From NCBI GenBank assembly GCA_002371215.1, contig DFGL01000027.1, forward strand, positions 12,097-76,096: DNA of 64,000 nucleotides, written 5' to 3'. This stretch comes from Ruminococcaceae bacterium UBA3751. Its GTDB lineage: Bacteria > Bacillota > Clostridia > Oscillospirales > Acutalibacteraceae. The notes below the pieces were generated by a model. That model was not told the DNA's origin, made no database searches, and saw only the letters and a program-made list of their open reading frames with translations. The position numbers were made by a program, and so were the translations under genes. Every line of letters begins with the position of its first letter. Position 1 is the stretch's first letter. Positions 50,534-60,500 of this stretch are shown here, in pieces.

Positions 50534-52550
50534 GCTTTAATCTCTCCCTTAGCATTTTCATTACTTTAGTATCTTCAAGGTTAACCTTGCCCTTAATTTC
50601 GGGTACGGTTATGGTTTTATTATATTCAATAAGTCCCGCCTGAACGAATGCCCTTAGAGCTATCATCAGAGCTCCGTAGGTTACAAAGCTCTGCAGACGG
50701 AAGTATAAATCATCAAGCGAATATGCATAGCCGTTATTCTTTTTCAGGTACTTATATATCACAGCGCAGGCTTCCCTGTCAGGATAGATTGAGGGCACGG
50801 GCTTTTTAGTTTTTTTATAAAGCTCGTATTCGTTTTTTTCCCTGAAATACTTATCGTCGTCAGTATCCGCAAGGCGAATATCAACGGCGCGAACCGAAAG
50901 GTACGTTCTGTCATTAAAAAGATTTTTTGAAATGGTTACGGCAAGACTGAGAATATCGCCGGGCTTATAGGGGAATTCATCATACGGGCTGCCGAATTTC
51001 ACAACCCGAATCTTTCGCCCCTTCTTTTCAAGTTCAAGGCGTACGTGCTTGCCCTCTTTCAGCGGAGTTACGCTCAGAAGTTTCATTTTATAAACGCCGA
51101 AAACCGCCTGTTTATTTGCCTCACCGTACGGCTCAAGCACGCTCAAATTCTCCGCAAGCTCAAGAGTGAGGTAATTCGGAGATATTCTTAAATCAATTTC
51201 AAGCTCAGGTACCGGCATAACGGGATATTCACTGAGAGCAAAATCGTTTATATGCTTACGGAATGCCCCGATATTCTCCTCATTAAGCGTTATTCCCGCT
51301 GCAAGAGGATGACCGCCGAAGCGGATTAAATCATCGCTGCAGGCTGATATAGCCTCATAAATATTAAAACCGTCAACCGAGCGGGCAGAACCGCGGGCAA
51401 TTCCGTCCTCATCAACGGAGATAACGAACGCGGGCTTTGAGTACCTGTCCATAATATGACTCGCAACGATACCCGTAACTCCGTGGTGATAACCCTTTCC
51501 CGAAACGACGATTACCCTTTCGGAAGAGAGAAGCGGATTTTCTTCAAGCGTTTTGATAACGTCATCAAGAATCTGCTTTTCTGTTTCCTGACGGCGTGAA
51601 TTTTCAAGACAGAGCTGTTCGTATTTATAGTCGCAGTCCTCGCTGTCATCGCTGATAAGAAACTCTACAGCCTTGTCGGCACTGCTCATTCTGCCCATTG
51701 CGTTAATCTTTGGGCAGAGCTGATACACGATTTCGCCCGAGGTATATTCCTTAATCCCGTTGGCGTTAACGAACGCTTCAAGCGCGGGACGGGGATAGTT
51801 ATTTATCTTTTTAATTCCCTCTCTGACGAAGGAACGGTTTTCGTGGACGAGCGGAACGACGTCGGCAAGAGTACCGATAGCGACGAGGTCAATATACTCC
51901 TCAATTATCTCCCTTACGTCGCCCTCGTACATAGCCTGAACGAGCTTGAACACAACGCCTACTCCGCAGTAATCGCAGAATTCCAGGTCGTTTTCCTCCC
52001 TGTGTGGATTTACTATCGCCTCGGCGCGCGGAAGCGTTTCTCCAAGCTGGTGGTGGTCCGTAATTACAAGGCGCATTCCGAGGGAATAAATATACTCTGC
52101 CTCCTCAACGGAGCTTATACCGTTATCAACGGTAATAATAAGCTGCGCGCCCTGCTCCTTAATTTTATCAATGGCAGCGGTGTTCATACCGTAGCCCTCA
52201 TTAATTCTGTCCGGTATATAGTAAAAAACATCTGCGCCCTCACTTTGAAGAAAAGAGAGAAGAAGCGCCGTTGAGGTTACGCCGTCGCAATCATAATCAC
52301 CGTAAATGCAGATTTTTTCTCCCGCGTCTACAGCGTCGCCGATAACAAAGGAGGCTTCCTCCATATCGACAAAATTAAACGGCGATACGGTTTCAAAGCT
52401 TTTTGAAAGAAAGCCCGAAACCGCAACGTCATCGTCAATTCCCCTTGAAACAAGTAAAAAGGCAACAAACGGGTCAATATCAAATTTTTCACTGATTGCG
52501 GACGCTTTTTCTCTGTCAGCGTCGCGCACTATCCATTTTTTATGCGCCAT
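50526..52550 (-). CDS. recJ: Single-strand DNA exonuclease RecJ
   Basis: The 674-residue protein degrades single-stranded DNA 5' to 3' in recombination and repair. The DHH domain shows YGDYDCDGVTSTALLL and VITDHHQLGE, then GTLADVVPL. The DHHA1 domain has GKGYHHGVTGIVAS and RFGGHPLAAG, and an OB fold follows. It shares one base with the hisE stop codon (TAATG), so recJ through hemZ are read from the his promoter unless an internal one exists. Confidence 0.95.
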   Translation of the reverse strand: MAHKKWIVRDADREKASAISEKFDIDPFVAFLLVSRGIDDDVAVSGFLSKSFETVSPFNFVDMEEASFVIGDAVDAGEKICIYGDYDCDGVTSTALLLSFLQSEGADVFYYIPDRINEGYGMNTAAIDKIKEQGAQLIITVDNGISSVEEAEYIYSLGMRLVITDHHQLGETLPRAEAIVNPHREENDLEFCDYCGVGVVFKLVQAMYEGDVREIIEEYIDLVAIGTLADVVPLVHENRSFVREGIKKINNYPRPALEAFVNANGIKEYTSGEIVYQLCPKINAMGRMSSADKAVEFLISDDSEDCDYKYEQLCLENSRRQETEKQILDDVIKTLEENPLLSSERVIVVSGKGYHHGVTGIVASHIMDRYSKPAFVISVDEDGIARGSARSVDGFNIYEAISACSDDLIRFGGHPLAAGITLNEENIGAFRKHINDFALSEYPVMPVPELEIDLRISPNYLTLELAENLSVLEPYGEANKQAVFGVYKMKLLSVTPLKEGKHVRLELEKKGRKIRVVKFGSPYDEFPYKPGDILSLAVTISKNLFNDRTYLSVRAVDIRLADTDDDKYFREKNEYELYKKTKKPVPSIYPDREACAVIYKYLKKNNGYAYSLDDLYFRLQSFVTYGALMIALRAFVQAGLIEYNKTITVPEIKGKVNLEDTKVMKMLRERLKLG

Positions 52551-52873
52551 TATGAGTTTTTATCTACCTTGTGAAATTCTTTCAAATTGCCTGATTTTTC
52601 AGCTCTTTTATGAAGAACGGCTTCAACATCCTCAATGGTAACGCCTCTGTCTACCATCATAACGAGAGTGTGGTAAATAAGGTCGCATATTTCTCCCGTA
52701 AGCTCGTCCTTATCGTTGTTCTTTGCGGCGATTACCATTTCGGTACTCTCCTCGCCCACTTTTTTCAGAATTTTATCAATTCCCTGCTCGAATAGATAGC
52801 AGGTATAAGAGCCCTCCTCCTTGGCGGCTTTTCTTTTAAGTATAGTTTCGTAATCGTTTCTGATATAATCCAT
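52550..52873 (-). CDS. hisE: Phosphoribosyl-ATP pyrophosphatase
   Basis: The 107-residue HisE cleaves phosphoribosyl-ATP to phosphoribosyl-AMP, the second step of histidine synthesis. The MazG-like helical motif is present: GIDKILKKVGEESTEMVIAA and EICDLIYHTLVMM. It is separate from hisI, which lies 3 bp upstream. Confidence 0.94.
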   Translation of the reverse strand: MDYIRNDYETILKRKAAKEEGSYTCYLFEQGIDKILKKVGEESTEMVIAAKNNDKDELTGEICDLIYHTLVMMVDRGVTIEDVEAVLHKRAEKSGNLKEFHKVDKNS

Positions 52874-52876
52874 AGC

Positions 52877-53203
52877 CTATCCTCTGTTAAATTCTATATT
52901 GTTAAAAAAACAGGAATGATTGCCCGTATGGCAGGCAGCGCCTGTCTGAATCACCTTGATTAAAAGCGTATCGTCGTCACAATCGCCCTTAATATCCACA
53001 ATTTTCTGAACATTTCCGGAGGTTGCTCCCTTGTTCCAGAGCTCCTGCCTTGAGCGCGACCAGAACCACGTGTAGCCCGTTTCAAGAGTTTTCTTCAGCG
53101 ATTCTCTGTTCATATATGCGAGCATAAGCACCTCGCCCGTTGACTCCTCCTGTACTATCGCGGGAATTAATTCGCTCTTTTTAAAATACTTATCCAAATC
53201 CAT
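52877..53203 (-). CDS. hisI: Phosphoribosyl-AMP cyclohydrolase
   Basis: The 108-residue HisI opens the purine ring of phosphoribosyl-AMP. Family motifs are MNRESLKKTLETGYTWFWSR, SRQELWNKGATSGN, GDCDDDTLLIKV and TGAACHTGNHSCFF, with the zinc cysteines. It overlaps hisA by one base. Confidence 0.95.
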   Translation of the reverse strand: MDLDKYFKKSELIPAIVQEESTGEVLMLAYMNRESLKKTLETGYTWFWSRSRQELWNKGATSGNVQKIVDIKGDCDDDTLLIKVIQTGAACHTGNHSCFFNNIEFNRG

Positions 53204-53916
53204 TATTTACACACCTCAATAGCTTCCTTAAGGCTGAGAGTTCCCTTATAAATTGACTTTCCGCAGATTGCTCCGTAAAGCCCGTTATCCCTGAGCCGGA
53301 TAATATCGTTAATATTACTTACTCCGCCTGACGCGGTGATATTGCAGGATACGGCTTCATTAAGGGCTGTAAGCTGTTCAACGTTAGGCCCGCTGAGCGT
53401 TCCGTCCTTTGAAATATCTGTATAGATAATAGTTTCAACGCCCATTTGCTCTATTTGGCGCGCAAGGTCAATATAATGGGTTTTTGTGCCCTGAGTCCAG
53501 CCCTCTGTTGCGGCAAAGCCGTCCTTGGCGTCAATGCCTACCGCGATAAGCGAGCCGAATTCCTTAACAGCCTCCTTGACAAGCTCGGGATTTTTGAGCG
53601 CAACAGAGCCGAGAATTATTCTTTTTATTCCGTTTTCAGCGTAAAAGCAGATATCCTTCATTGTACGGATACCGCCGCCGAGTTCAACCTTAAGAGGCGT
53701 TTTTTCGGCTACCTCAATAAAGGTTTTCGCGTTAACGGGCTCCTTTTTCAGCGAGCCGTCAAGGTCTACCATATGAATCCACTCAGCACCTGCTAAAACG
53801 AAGCTCTTTGCGGTTTCAAGCGCATTTTCGGCAACCTGCTCCGCGGTTGAAAAATCCCCCTTAAAGAGCCTTACGGGCTTACCGTCAATAATATCAATAG
53901 CGGGGAAAATAAGCAT
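53203..53916 (-). CDS. hisA: ProFAR isomerase
   Basis: The 237-residue TIM-barrel enzyme isomerises ProFAR to PRFAR. The first catalytic aspartate is in FPAIDIIDGKPVRLF, the second in IIYTDISKDGTLSGPN. ELGGGIRTMKDI and ASGGVSNINDI are the phosphate-binding loops. In most operons hisH and hisF flank it; here neither is present. Confidence 0.95.
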   Translation of the reverse strand: MLIFPAIDIIDGKPVRLFKGDFSTAEQVAENALETAKSFVLAGAEWIHMVDLDGSLKKEPVNAKTFIEVAEKTPLKVELGGGIRTMKDICFYAENGIKRIILGSVALKNPELVKEAVKEFGSLIAVGIDAKDGFAATEGWTQGTKTHYIDLARQIEQMGVETIIYTDISKDGTLSGPNVEQLTALNEAVSCNITASGGVSNINDIIRLRDNGLYGAICGKSIYKGTLSLKEAIEVCK

Positions 53917-54494
53917 TATAACACTCCCTTTGTTGAAAGGACTGAGCCGTCTGTATTTTTTGCAACCGCAATTTTCAGCGCGTGGGCTACAGCCTTGAAA
54001 ATCGCCTCAATTTCGTGGTGCGCATTTTTTCCGTACGGAACGTTAATGTGAAGCGTTATGCCTGAATTCATAGCGAAAGCGCGCCAGAATTCCTCAGTAA
54101 CGCAGGTTTCATAATCTCCGCACTTTTCCTGGGGAAAGTCAGCGTTGAACACCAAAAACGGACGGTTTGAAATATCAAGCGCCGCTTCGGCAAGAGTTTC
54201 ATCCATAGGGATTTTAAAGAAGCCGTAGCGCTCAATTCCGCTCATATCTCCGAGCGCTTTATTAAACGCCTTACCGAGAGCAATTCCCGTATCCTCAGCG
54301 GTATGGTGAGTATCAACCTCAAGGTCGCCCGTAACGTTTACCTTTAAGCCGAAACCGCCGTGTACTCCGAAAGCGGTAAGCATATGGTCAAAAAAGCCTA
54401 TGCCTGTTGAGATTTCAACCTCTCCGCCGTCAAGGCAAAGTTCAATTTTAATCTGCGTTTCCTTTGTATTTCTTTCAACAGTGGAAGTTCTCAT
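53916..54494 (-). CDS. hisB: Imidazoleglycerol-phosphate dehydratase
   Basis: This monofunctional IGP dehydratase of about 192 residues starts at ATG 54494, with AAGAGG upstream. It has GIGFFDHMLTAFGVHGG, VDTHHTAEDTGIALG and the second half HHEIEAIFKAVAHALK, which carry the Mn-binding histidines. It makes imidazole-acetol phosphate. It has no histidinol-phosphatase part, so that step needs another gene. Confidence 0.95.
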   Translation of the reverse strand: MRTSTVERNTKETQIKIELCLDGGEVEISTGIGFFDHMLTAFGVHGGFGLKVNVTGDLEVDTHHTAEDTGIALGKAFNKALGDMSGIERYGFFKIPMDETLAEAALDISNRPFLVFNADFPQEKCGDYETCVTEEFWRAFAMNSGITLHINVPYGKNAHHEIEAIFKAVAHALKIAVAKNTDGSVLSTKGVL

Positions 54495-54504
54495 AATTTT
54501 CCTC

Positions 54505-55788
54505 TTAATCAAATCTTACTTTAATTGAGTTGGCGTGCGCTGTAAGTCCTTCGGACTCAGCGAGAGTTATAATATCGTCCTTCGCCTTTCTCAGTTCAGC
54601 GCAGGTATAGTAAATAAACGACGATTTTTTAATAAAGCTGTCAACCGACAGAGGCGAGAAGAAACGCGCCGTACCCGAGGTAGGAAGAACGTGGTTAGGA
54701 CCTGCGTAATAATCGCCAAGCGGCTCGGGAGACCAGTTACCGAGGAATACTGAGCCCGCGTTATCAATCTTGCCGATATATTTAAGCGGCTCTGAAATAC
54801 AGAGTTCGAGATGCTCCGGAGCGAGCTCGTTGGCGAAACTAATCGCCTGCTCCAGCGTTTCACAAACAATGATTTCACCGTAATTTTCAAGCGACTGCTC
54901 AATAATAGTCTGCCTTTCAAGGTGTTTTATCTGCTTTTCAATCTCGTGGAGGGTTGAGCGCGCAAGGTCGGTAGAGGTTGTCAGAAGAATTGCCGAGGCG
55001 AGTACGTCGTGCTCAGCCTGACTCATAAGGTCGGCAGCGAGGAACGACGGGTCCGCAGTTTTATCGGCAACGATAAGTATTTCGCTCGGTCCCGCAACCA
55101 TATCAATATCAACTATGCCGTAGAGAAGCCTTTTAGCAGTTGCAACAAAGATATTGCCCGGTCCTACGATTTTATCAACCTTAGGAATTTTTTCAGTGCC
55201 GTAGGCAAGTGCGGCAACAGCCTGCGCTCCGCCTACCATAAACACCTTATCAACCCCTGCAACAGCGGCGGCAGCCATAATATTCGGGTCAGGCTTTCCG
55301 TTCTTACCGGGAGGGGTTACCATAATAATTTCCTCTACGCCCGCAATTTTAGCGGGAACAGCATTCATAAGAACAGAGGAAGGATAAGCGGCGGTACCGC
55401 CCGGAACATAGATTCCCACCCTTTTTAAACCTCTTACGCGCTGTCCCATAATAACGCCGTTTTCCTGAGTTGTCATCCAGCTTTGCTGAGCCTGACGGAG
55501 ATGGAAATCATAAATATTATTTTTAGCGTTGGTAATAGCCGTCTTAAAAGCTTCATCCGCGTTATCAAGATATTCAAGAAGCTCTTCCTTTTCTACAACA
55601 AACTTCTTGGGAAGCCCGCCGTCAAAGCGCACCGTATATTCAAGCACTGCCTCGTCGCCGTTTTCCTTAACGCCGTTTATTATATTTCTGACTATGTCAA
55701 CTATTTTTTCATCGGTTTCACCCGCGCGTTTTTTCAGGTTTTCAATAAGCGCGTATTCAACCTTTCCGTTAGCCTTAGTGATTTTCAT
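54505..55788 (-). CDS. hisD: Histidinol dehydrogenase
   Basis: The 427-residue enzyme oxidises histidinol to histidine in two NAD steps. GIYVPGGTAAYPSSVLMNAV, DMVAGPSEILI, SQAEHDVLASAIL and APEHLEL are the family signatures with zinc ligands. It follows hisZG by 11 bp. Confidence 0.96.
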   Translation of the reverse strand: MKITKANGKVEYALIENLKKRAGETDEKIVDIVRNIINGVKENGDEAVLEYTVRFDGGLPKKFVVEKEELLEYLDNADEAFKTAITNAKNNIYDFHLRQAQQSWMTTQENGVIMGQRVRGLKRVGIYVPGGTAAYPSSVLMNAVPAKIAGVEEIIMVTPPGKNGKPDPNIMAAAAVAGVDKVFMVGGAQAVAALAYGTEKIPKVDKIVGPGNIFVATAKRLLYGIVDIDMVAGPSEILIVADKTADPSFLAADLMSQAEHDVLASAILLTTSTDLARSTLHEIEKQIKHLERQTIIEQSLENYGEIIVCETLEQAISFANELAPEHLELCISEPLKYIGKIDNAGSVFLGNWSPEPLGDYYAGPNHVLPTSGTARFFSPLSVDSFIKKSSFIYYTCAELRKAKDDIITLAESEGLTAHANSIKVRFD

Positions 55789-55799
55789 TTTTCTTTCTC

Positions 55800-57413
55800 C
55801 TATACCTGACTTGCAAGCTCTATATCATTTAAAAATGCTTCAATTTCTGCTTTTCTAAGCTTCATTGACGCCATATTTACAATTACCCTTGCGGAAATCG
55901 GAAGGATTTCTTCAACAACCCTGAGCCCGTTTTCCTTCAGAGTTGAGCCCGTTTCAACAATATCTACAATACCGTCCGCAAGCCCGAGAAGCGGAGCAAG
56001 CTCAACGCTTCCCTCTATCTTTATAATTTCAACATCCATACCCTTGCTCTCAAAGAACTCCCTGGCAACCTTCGGGTATTTGGACGCCACTACCTTGCGT
56101 TTATAGCCCGAATAAAAATCCGTACCTTCAGGGCAGGCAAGGGCGAAGCGGCATTTACCTATTCCAAGGTCAATTACCTCATAAAACGAGGAACCGTTTT
56201 CAACTATCGTATCCTTACCGACTATTCCTATATCGCAAACACCGTGCTCAACGTAGGTTATTACGTCCGGCGCCTTTGAGAGCACTGCCTCATATTTATC
56301 AACAGGGAGGATAAGTCGCCTGCCTTTGTTTTCAAGCTCCGTTGTGTCAAGCCCCATTGTTTTAAACAGCTTAACGCTGCTTTTTTCAAGCCTGCCTTTA
56401 GTAAGAGCAATTCTTATAGGGCGCTCAACGTTAATCGTTTCCCTCATTGCTTCACAAACGGCGCTGACCTCAACGCCAAAGCCGATAGCGGGAGCTTTCA
56501 TTCCGAATTCGCCGAGCAGATTATCGTAGCGTCCGCCCGAGAGAATTGTTAAGCCCGAGCCCTCGGCATAGCCGTGGAAGATAACGCCCGTATAATAATT
56601 TGAACGGTTAACGAGCCCGAGGTCAAGCATTATATAATCCTTAAGCCCGCGGGAGCAAAGCTCATCGTAAAGCGACTTCAGATAGTCAAGTGCACTGACA
56701 GCCTCTTTATCGTTATAAAGCGCCTTCGCCTCATCTATAACCTCAGCTCCGCCGAAAAGCCGCGGAAGCTTTTTAAGCACCTCCGTTTCCCTGCTCTTGC
56801 CCATTTTGTTGAGCAAATCGCCGAGAGCGGCATAGTTTTTGCCCTCAATGAGATTGCAGATGTCAGCTCTTCCCGTATCGTCCAAATCAAGCTTATTAAG
56901 TATAGTATTAAAGAATGCGGCAGTGCCGATTTCAAGCTTGAAGGAATTGAGCTTGCAGCGCTTAAGGCTTTCTATAGCAAGAGTAATTACTTCAATATCT
57001 GCATCGGTTGAGCCGTCGCCGATAAGCTCAACGCCGCTCTGCGCAATTTCATTAATTCTGCCCTTTAAATCCTTATTGCGAACGAAAACGCTCTGATTAT
57101 AATAGAGCCTTACGGGAAAATCGCTGTCGGAGAGCCTAGTTGCAACCATTCGGGCGATAGGCATTGTGTTATCGGGTCTTAAAACCGTAGTTCTGCCCGC
57201 TGAGTCGCTGAGTTTAAACATCTCCTCCGCCTGAATTCCCGTTATATCGCTCTGAAAAACGTCAAAAAATTCAATTGCGGGAGTGAGCACCTTGCGGTAG
57301 CCGCTGTCCTTGAACAAATCGGACAGAGTATGCTCAACTATTCGCCTGTCATCACACTCTTCAAATAGGAAATCGCGTGAGCCTTCGGGTGTTATTTTAG
57401 AATATCTTTTCAT
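55800..57413 (-). CDS. hisZG: HisZ-HisG fusion: ATP phosphoribosyltransferase with regulatory domain
   Basis: The 537-residue protein joins two proteins that are usually separate. Residues 1-about 325 are HisZ, a class II aminoacyl-tRNA-synthetase-like regulator: PEGSRDFLFEE, TTVLRPDNTMPIARM, and the motif-3 region LSGGRYDNLLGEFG. Residues about 331-537 are a short-form HisG: PIRIALTKGRLEKSSVKLF, CDIGIVGKDTI and the PRPP loop DIVETGSTLKENGL. It catalyses the first, feedback-controlled step of histidine synthesis. It has no C-terminal ACT-like domain, as expected for the short form, which depends on HisZ. The natural fusion should hold the two in a fixed 1:1 ratio. Confidence 0.93.
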   Translation of the reverse strand: MKRYSKITPEGSRDFLFEECDDRRIVEHTLSDLFKDSGYRKVLTPAIEFFDVFQSDITGIQAEEMFKLSDSAGRTTVLRPDNTMPIARMVATRLSDSDFPVRLYYNQSVFVRNKDLKGRINEIAQSGVELIGDGSTDADIEVITLAIESLKRCKLNSFKLEIGTAAFFNTILNKLDLDDTGRADICNLIEGKNYAALGDLLNKMGKSRETEVLKKLPRLFGGAEVIDEAKALYNDKEAVSALDYLKSLYDELCSRGLKDYIMLDLGLVNRSNYYTGVIFHGYAEGSGLTILSGGRYDNLLGEFGMKAPAIGFGVEVSAVCEAMRETINVERPIRIALTKGRLEKSSVKLFKTMGLDTTELENKGRRLILPVDKYEAVLSKAPDVITYVEHGVCDIGIVGKDTIVENGSSFYEVIDLGIGKCRFALACPEGTDFYSGYKRKVVASKYPKVAREFFESKGMDVEIIKIEGSVELAPLLGLADGIVDIVETGSTLKENGLRVVEEILPISARVIVNMASMKLRKAEIEAFLNDIELASQV

Positions 57414-57429
57414 AATTTTCCGCCCTTTT

Positions 57430-57475
57430 CACTTTAGTGTGCTAATATGCTACCACATTAAAGTGTATCTGTCAA
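57430..57475 (-). promoter_or_regulatory. his operon promoter with 36-bp palindromic operator
   Basis: TTGACA and TAGCAT are 17 bp apart on the minus strand. Over the -10 region lies CACTTTAGTGTG...CACATTAAAGTG, a palindrome spanning 57430-57465 in which 14 of 18 base pairs match by my count. No T-box or attenuator structure is visible in the short leader, so control is likely by a DNA-binding repressor. A TrpR-like YerC/HisR regulator is my guess from memory. Confidence 0.65.
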
Positions 57476-57500
57476 CAGTTAATTATATTTATATATACTA

Positions 57501-60500
57501 CTAAAAAAATGAAATCTGCTTGGTTTCCGGCAAATCGCCGAGCGCTCCTGCATTACGCAGCGCGTCAACAACGGACTTGCCTACGCCCGGCTCTCCCGCC
57601 AAATCATCTGACGCGATAAAGCCGTCGGGGTTACGCTTGACTGCGTCCGCAATAGACTGCGCAGCATTTTCACCGATACCGTCAATTGCGGAGAACGGAA
57701 GCCTTATTTTGCCATCCTCAATTTTGTAAACGCGCCAGTCGGATTTATATAAATCAACAGGCAGGAATTCATATCCCCTTGCAAGCATTTCAATAACAAT
57801 CTGATTAACAACGTAGGTGTTTTCCTCTTTTGCGGTAACCTCAATGTTATTCTTCTTTTTATTATTGAACTCCTCCATCTTCTTTTTAACAGCCACCTTG
57901 CCCTGAACGGCGGAAACAGCGTCAATAGCACCTCCGCGAACGGTAAAGTATGCAGCGTAAAACTGCAGAGGATAGTATATTTTGTACCACGCAATTCTCA
58001 GCGCCGCGATAACGTATGCAGCCGCATGAGCCTTCGGGAACATATATTTAATCTTATAGCAGGAATCAATATACCACTGCTCAACGCCGATGGTTTTCAT
58101 CGCCTTTTCGTACGGCGGAAGCTCTTTGGGCGCTTTACCCTTACGGGTATACTCCATAATCTTAAAGCAATCGCTGTTTGAAAGCGGCGATTCTTCACCC
58201 GTTCTTGACTCATAGTCCTGAGCAACGTGGATAAGGTGAGTCATAATATCGTCACGGCAGCCGATTACGTCGGAAATAGTGCATATTTTTTTATTGATTA
58301 AATCCTGCGCGTTACCGAGCCAAACGTCCGTACCGTGGGAAAGCCCTGAAATCTGGAGCAAATCCGCAAAGGTTTTGGGCTGAGCGTCAATAAGCATCTG
58401 AATAACGAACGGCGTACCCATTTCCGGTATAGCAAGCGTACCCGTCGGGCAATCAATATCCTCGGGGCTTACGCCGATAGGTTCGGTTGACGTTACAAGC
58501 TGATAGAGCTTCGGGTCTGACAAATCAACGTCCATTACCGGAACGCCTGTCAAATCCTCAAGATATTTATAAAGAGTCGGATTATCGTGGCCGAGCTCGT
58601 CCAGCTTAAGAAGGGTATCGTGAAGCGAGCGTTTAAAGTCAAAATGAGTCGTATACGTACCCTTTTTCTCATCGTTAGAGGGATACTGAATAGGTGTGAA
58701 ATCCTCAACCGTATACTCCGAGGGAACAACAACCATACCGCCGGGGTGCTGCCCCGTTGTACGCTTTATTCCCGTACAGCCGATAGTAAGTCGGTCAAGC
58801 TCCGCTTTAGGGGTTACGTTTAAAAGATTTCGCTCTTCAAGGTATTTTCTGGCAAATCCGTAAGCGGTTTTATCGGCAACGGTTGCCATTGTACCCGCTT
58901 TAAAGACGTATTCCTTACCGAAAAGCTCCTCTGTGAAATGATGGATTTTACTCTGCACCTCGCCCGAGAAGTTAAGGTCAATATCCGGTTCCTTATCGCC
59001 CTTGAAGCCGAGGAAGGTTTCAAACGGGATTTCGTGGCCGTCGCGCTTCATAGGCGCTCCGCATTCGGGGCAGTTTTTAGCGGGAAGGTCAAAGCCTGAG
59101 CCGTATTCGCCGTGAGTGAAGAACTCGCTGTGCTTACACTTTTTACAGTAGTAGTGCGGCGGGAGAGGATTAACCTCGGATATACCGCCGAAATGGGCTG
59201 CAAGCGATGAGCCTACGGAGCCTCTTGAACCTACGAGGTAACCGTTTTTCTCGCTCTCCTCTACAAGCCTTTTAGCGATAACGTAAAGCACGCCGTAGCC
59301 GTGGCCGATAATACTGTCAAGCTCACGCTGAAGCCTTGAGGCAACGATTTCGGGAACGGGGTCGCCGTACAAATCCTTAGCCATGCTCCAGCATTTTTCC
59401 GTCAGCTCCTCGTTAGCGCCGTCAATATGCGGCTGGAAGGTTCCCGGCGGAATCGGCGGAATATCGTCCTGAATCATATCTACAATTTTATTCGGGTTAT
59501 CAATTACGAATTCCCTGGCTCTTTCACCCGCCCATTCAAAATCAGAGAGCATTTCCTCGGTAGTTTTGAAATAGAGCGGCGCCTGGTCGTCGCAATCCTT
59601 AAAGCCCATTGAAGCCTGAATAATAGCTCTGAACTTTGCGTCCTTTTCATCAAGGAAATGAACGTCGCCTGTTGCAACGACGGGTTTGCCAAGCCTGTCC
59701 GCAATTTCAACAAGCTTTTTATTGAGGTTGATTAAATCCTCCTCGCTGTTTATATCCTCGTGGATTTCCCTTTCGGACATAATCATAAAACGGTTATTAC
59801 CGATAGGCATTACCTCGATATAGTCATAGAACGAAGCGATTTCGTCAAGCTCGCTTTCGCTCTTTTTATTAAGTATTGCCTGAACGAGCTCGCCCTGTTC
59901 GCAGGCTGAGCCGATAAGCAGACCGTCGCGCTTTTTTCTGAGCATTGATTTTGGAATAAGCGGTCTTGTTTTAAAGGTTTTTACGTTTGAATATGAAATC
60001 ATTTCGTACAGATTTTTACGCCCGTACTTACGCTCCTCTTTTGGAATTGAGCTGTCAAGAGAGGTATCCTCTTTAACAAGGAGAATAACGTGGTAGCGCT
60101 TCATCTCCTTATTCTTCATATTCATAAAATCGGGATACACGCTGTCGTCAACAAGATAGCCCTCCATACCGAGAACGAGCTTTATTCCCTTGGACTTTGC
60201 CGCTGCATACGCTTCGGGAAGCGCCTGAACGACGCCGTGGTCAGTTACGGCGAGCGCTCTGTGCCCCCACTTTGCCGCACGTTCAACGAGCTTTTTGGGA
60301 GCGGTAATTCCGTCCATTTCCGAGATAGACGTATGAAGGTGAAGCTCAACGCGCTTTTCCTCTGCGTTATCCTGCTTTTCCGCCTTCATAACGGTTTCAA
60401 TATTTTTCGGGCGCAGAACGAACTGGTTAGAATACTGGTCAAACTGATATGCGCCGTTTACTATAACGGTTGTACCCTCCGTTACCTTGCTGATAATAGG

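Noticed and set aside
57414..57500. T-box or histidine attenuator before hisZG
   Set aside because: The leader is too short, and no T-box core, His-codon run or terminator is present.
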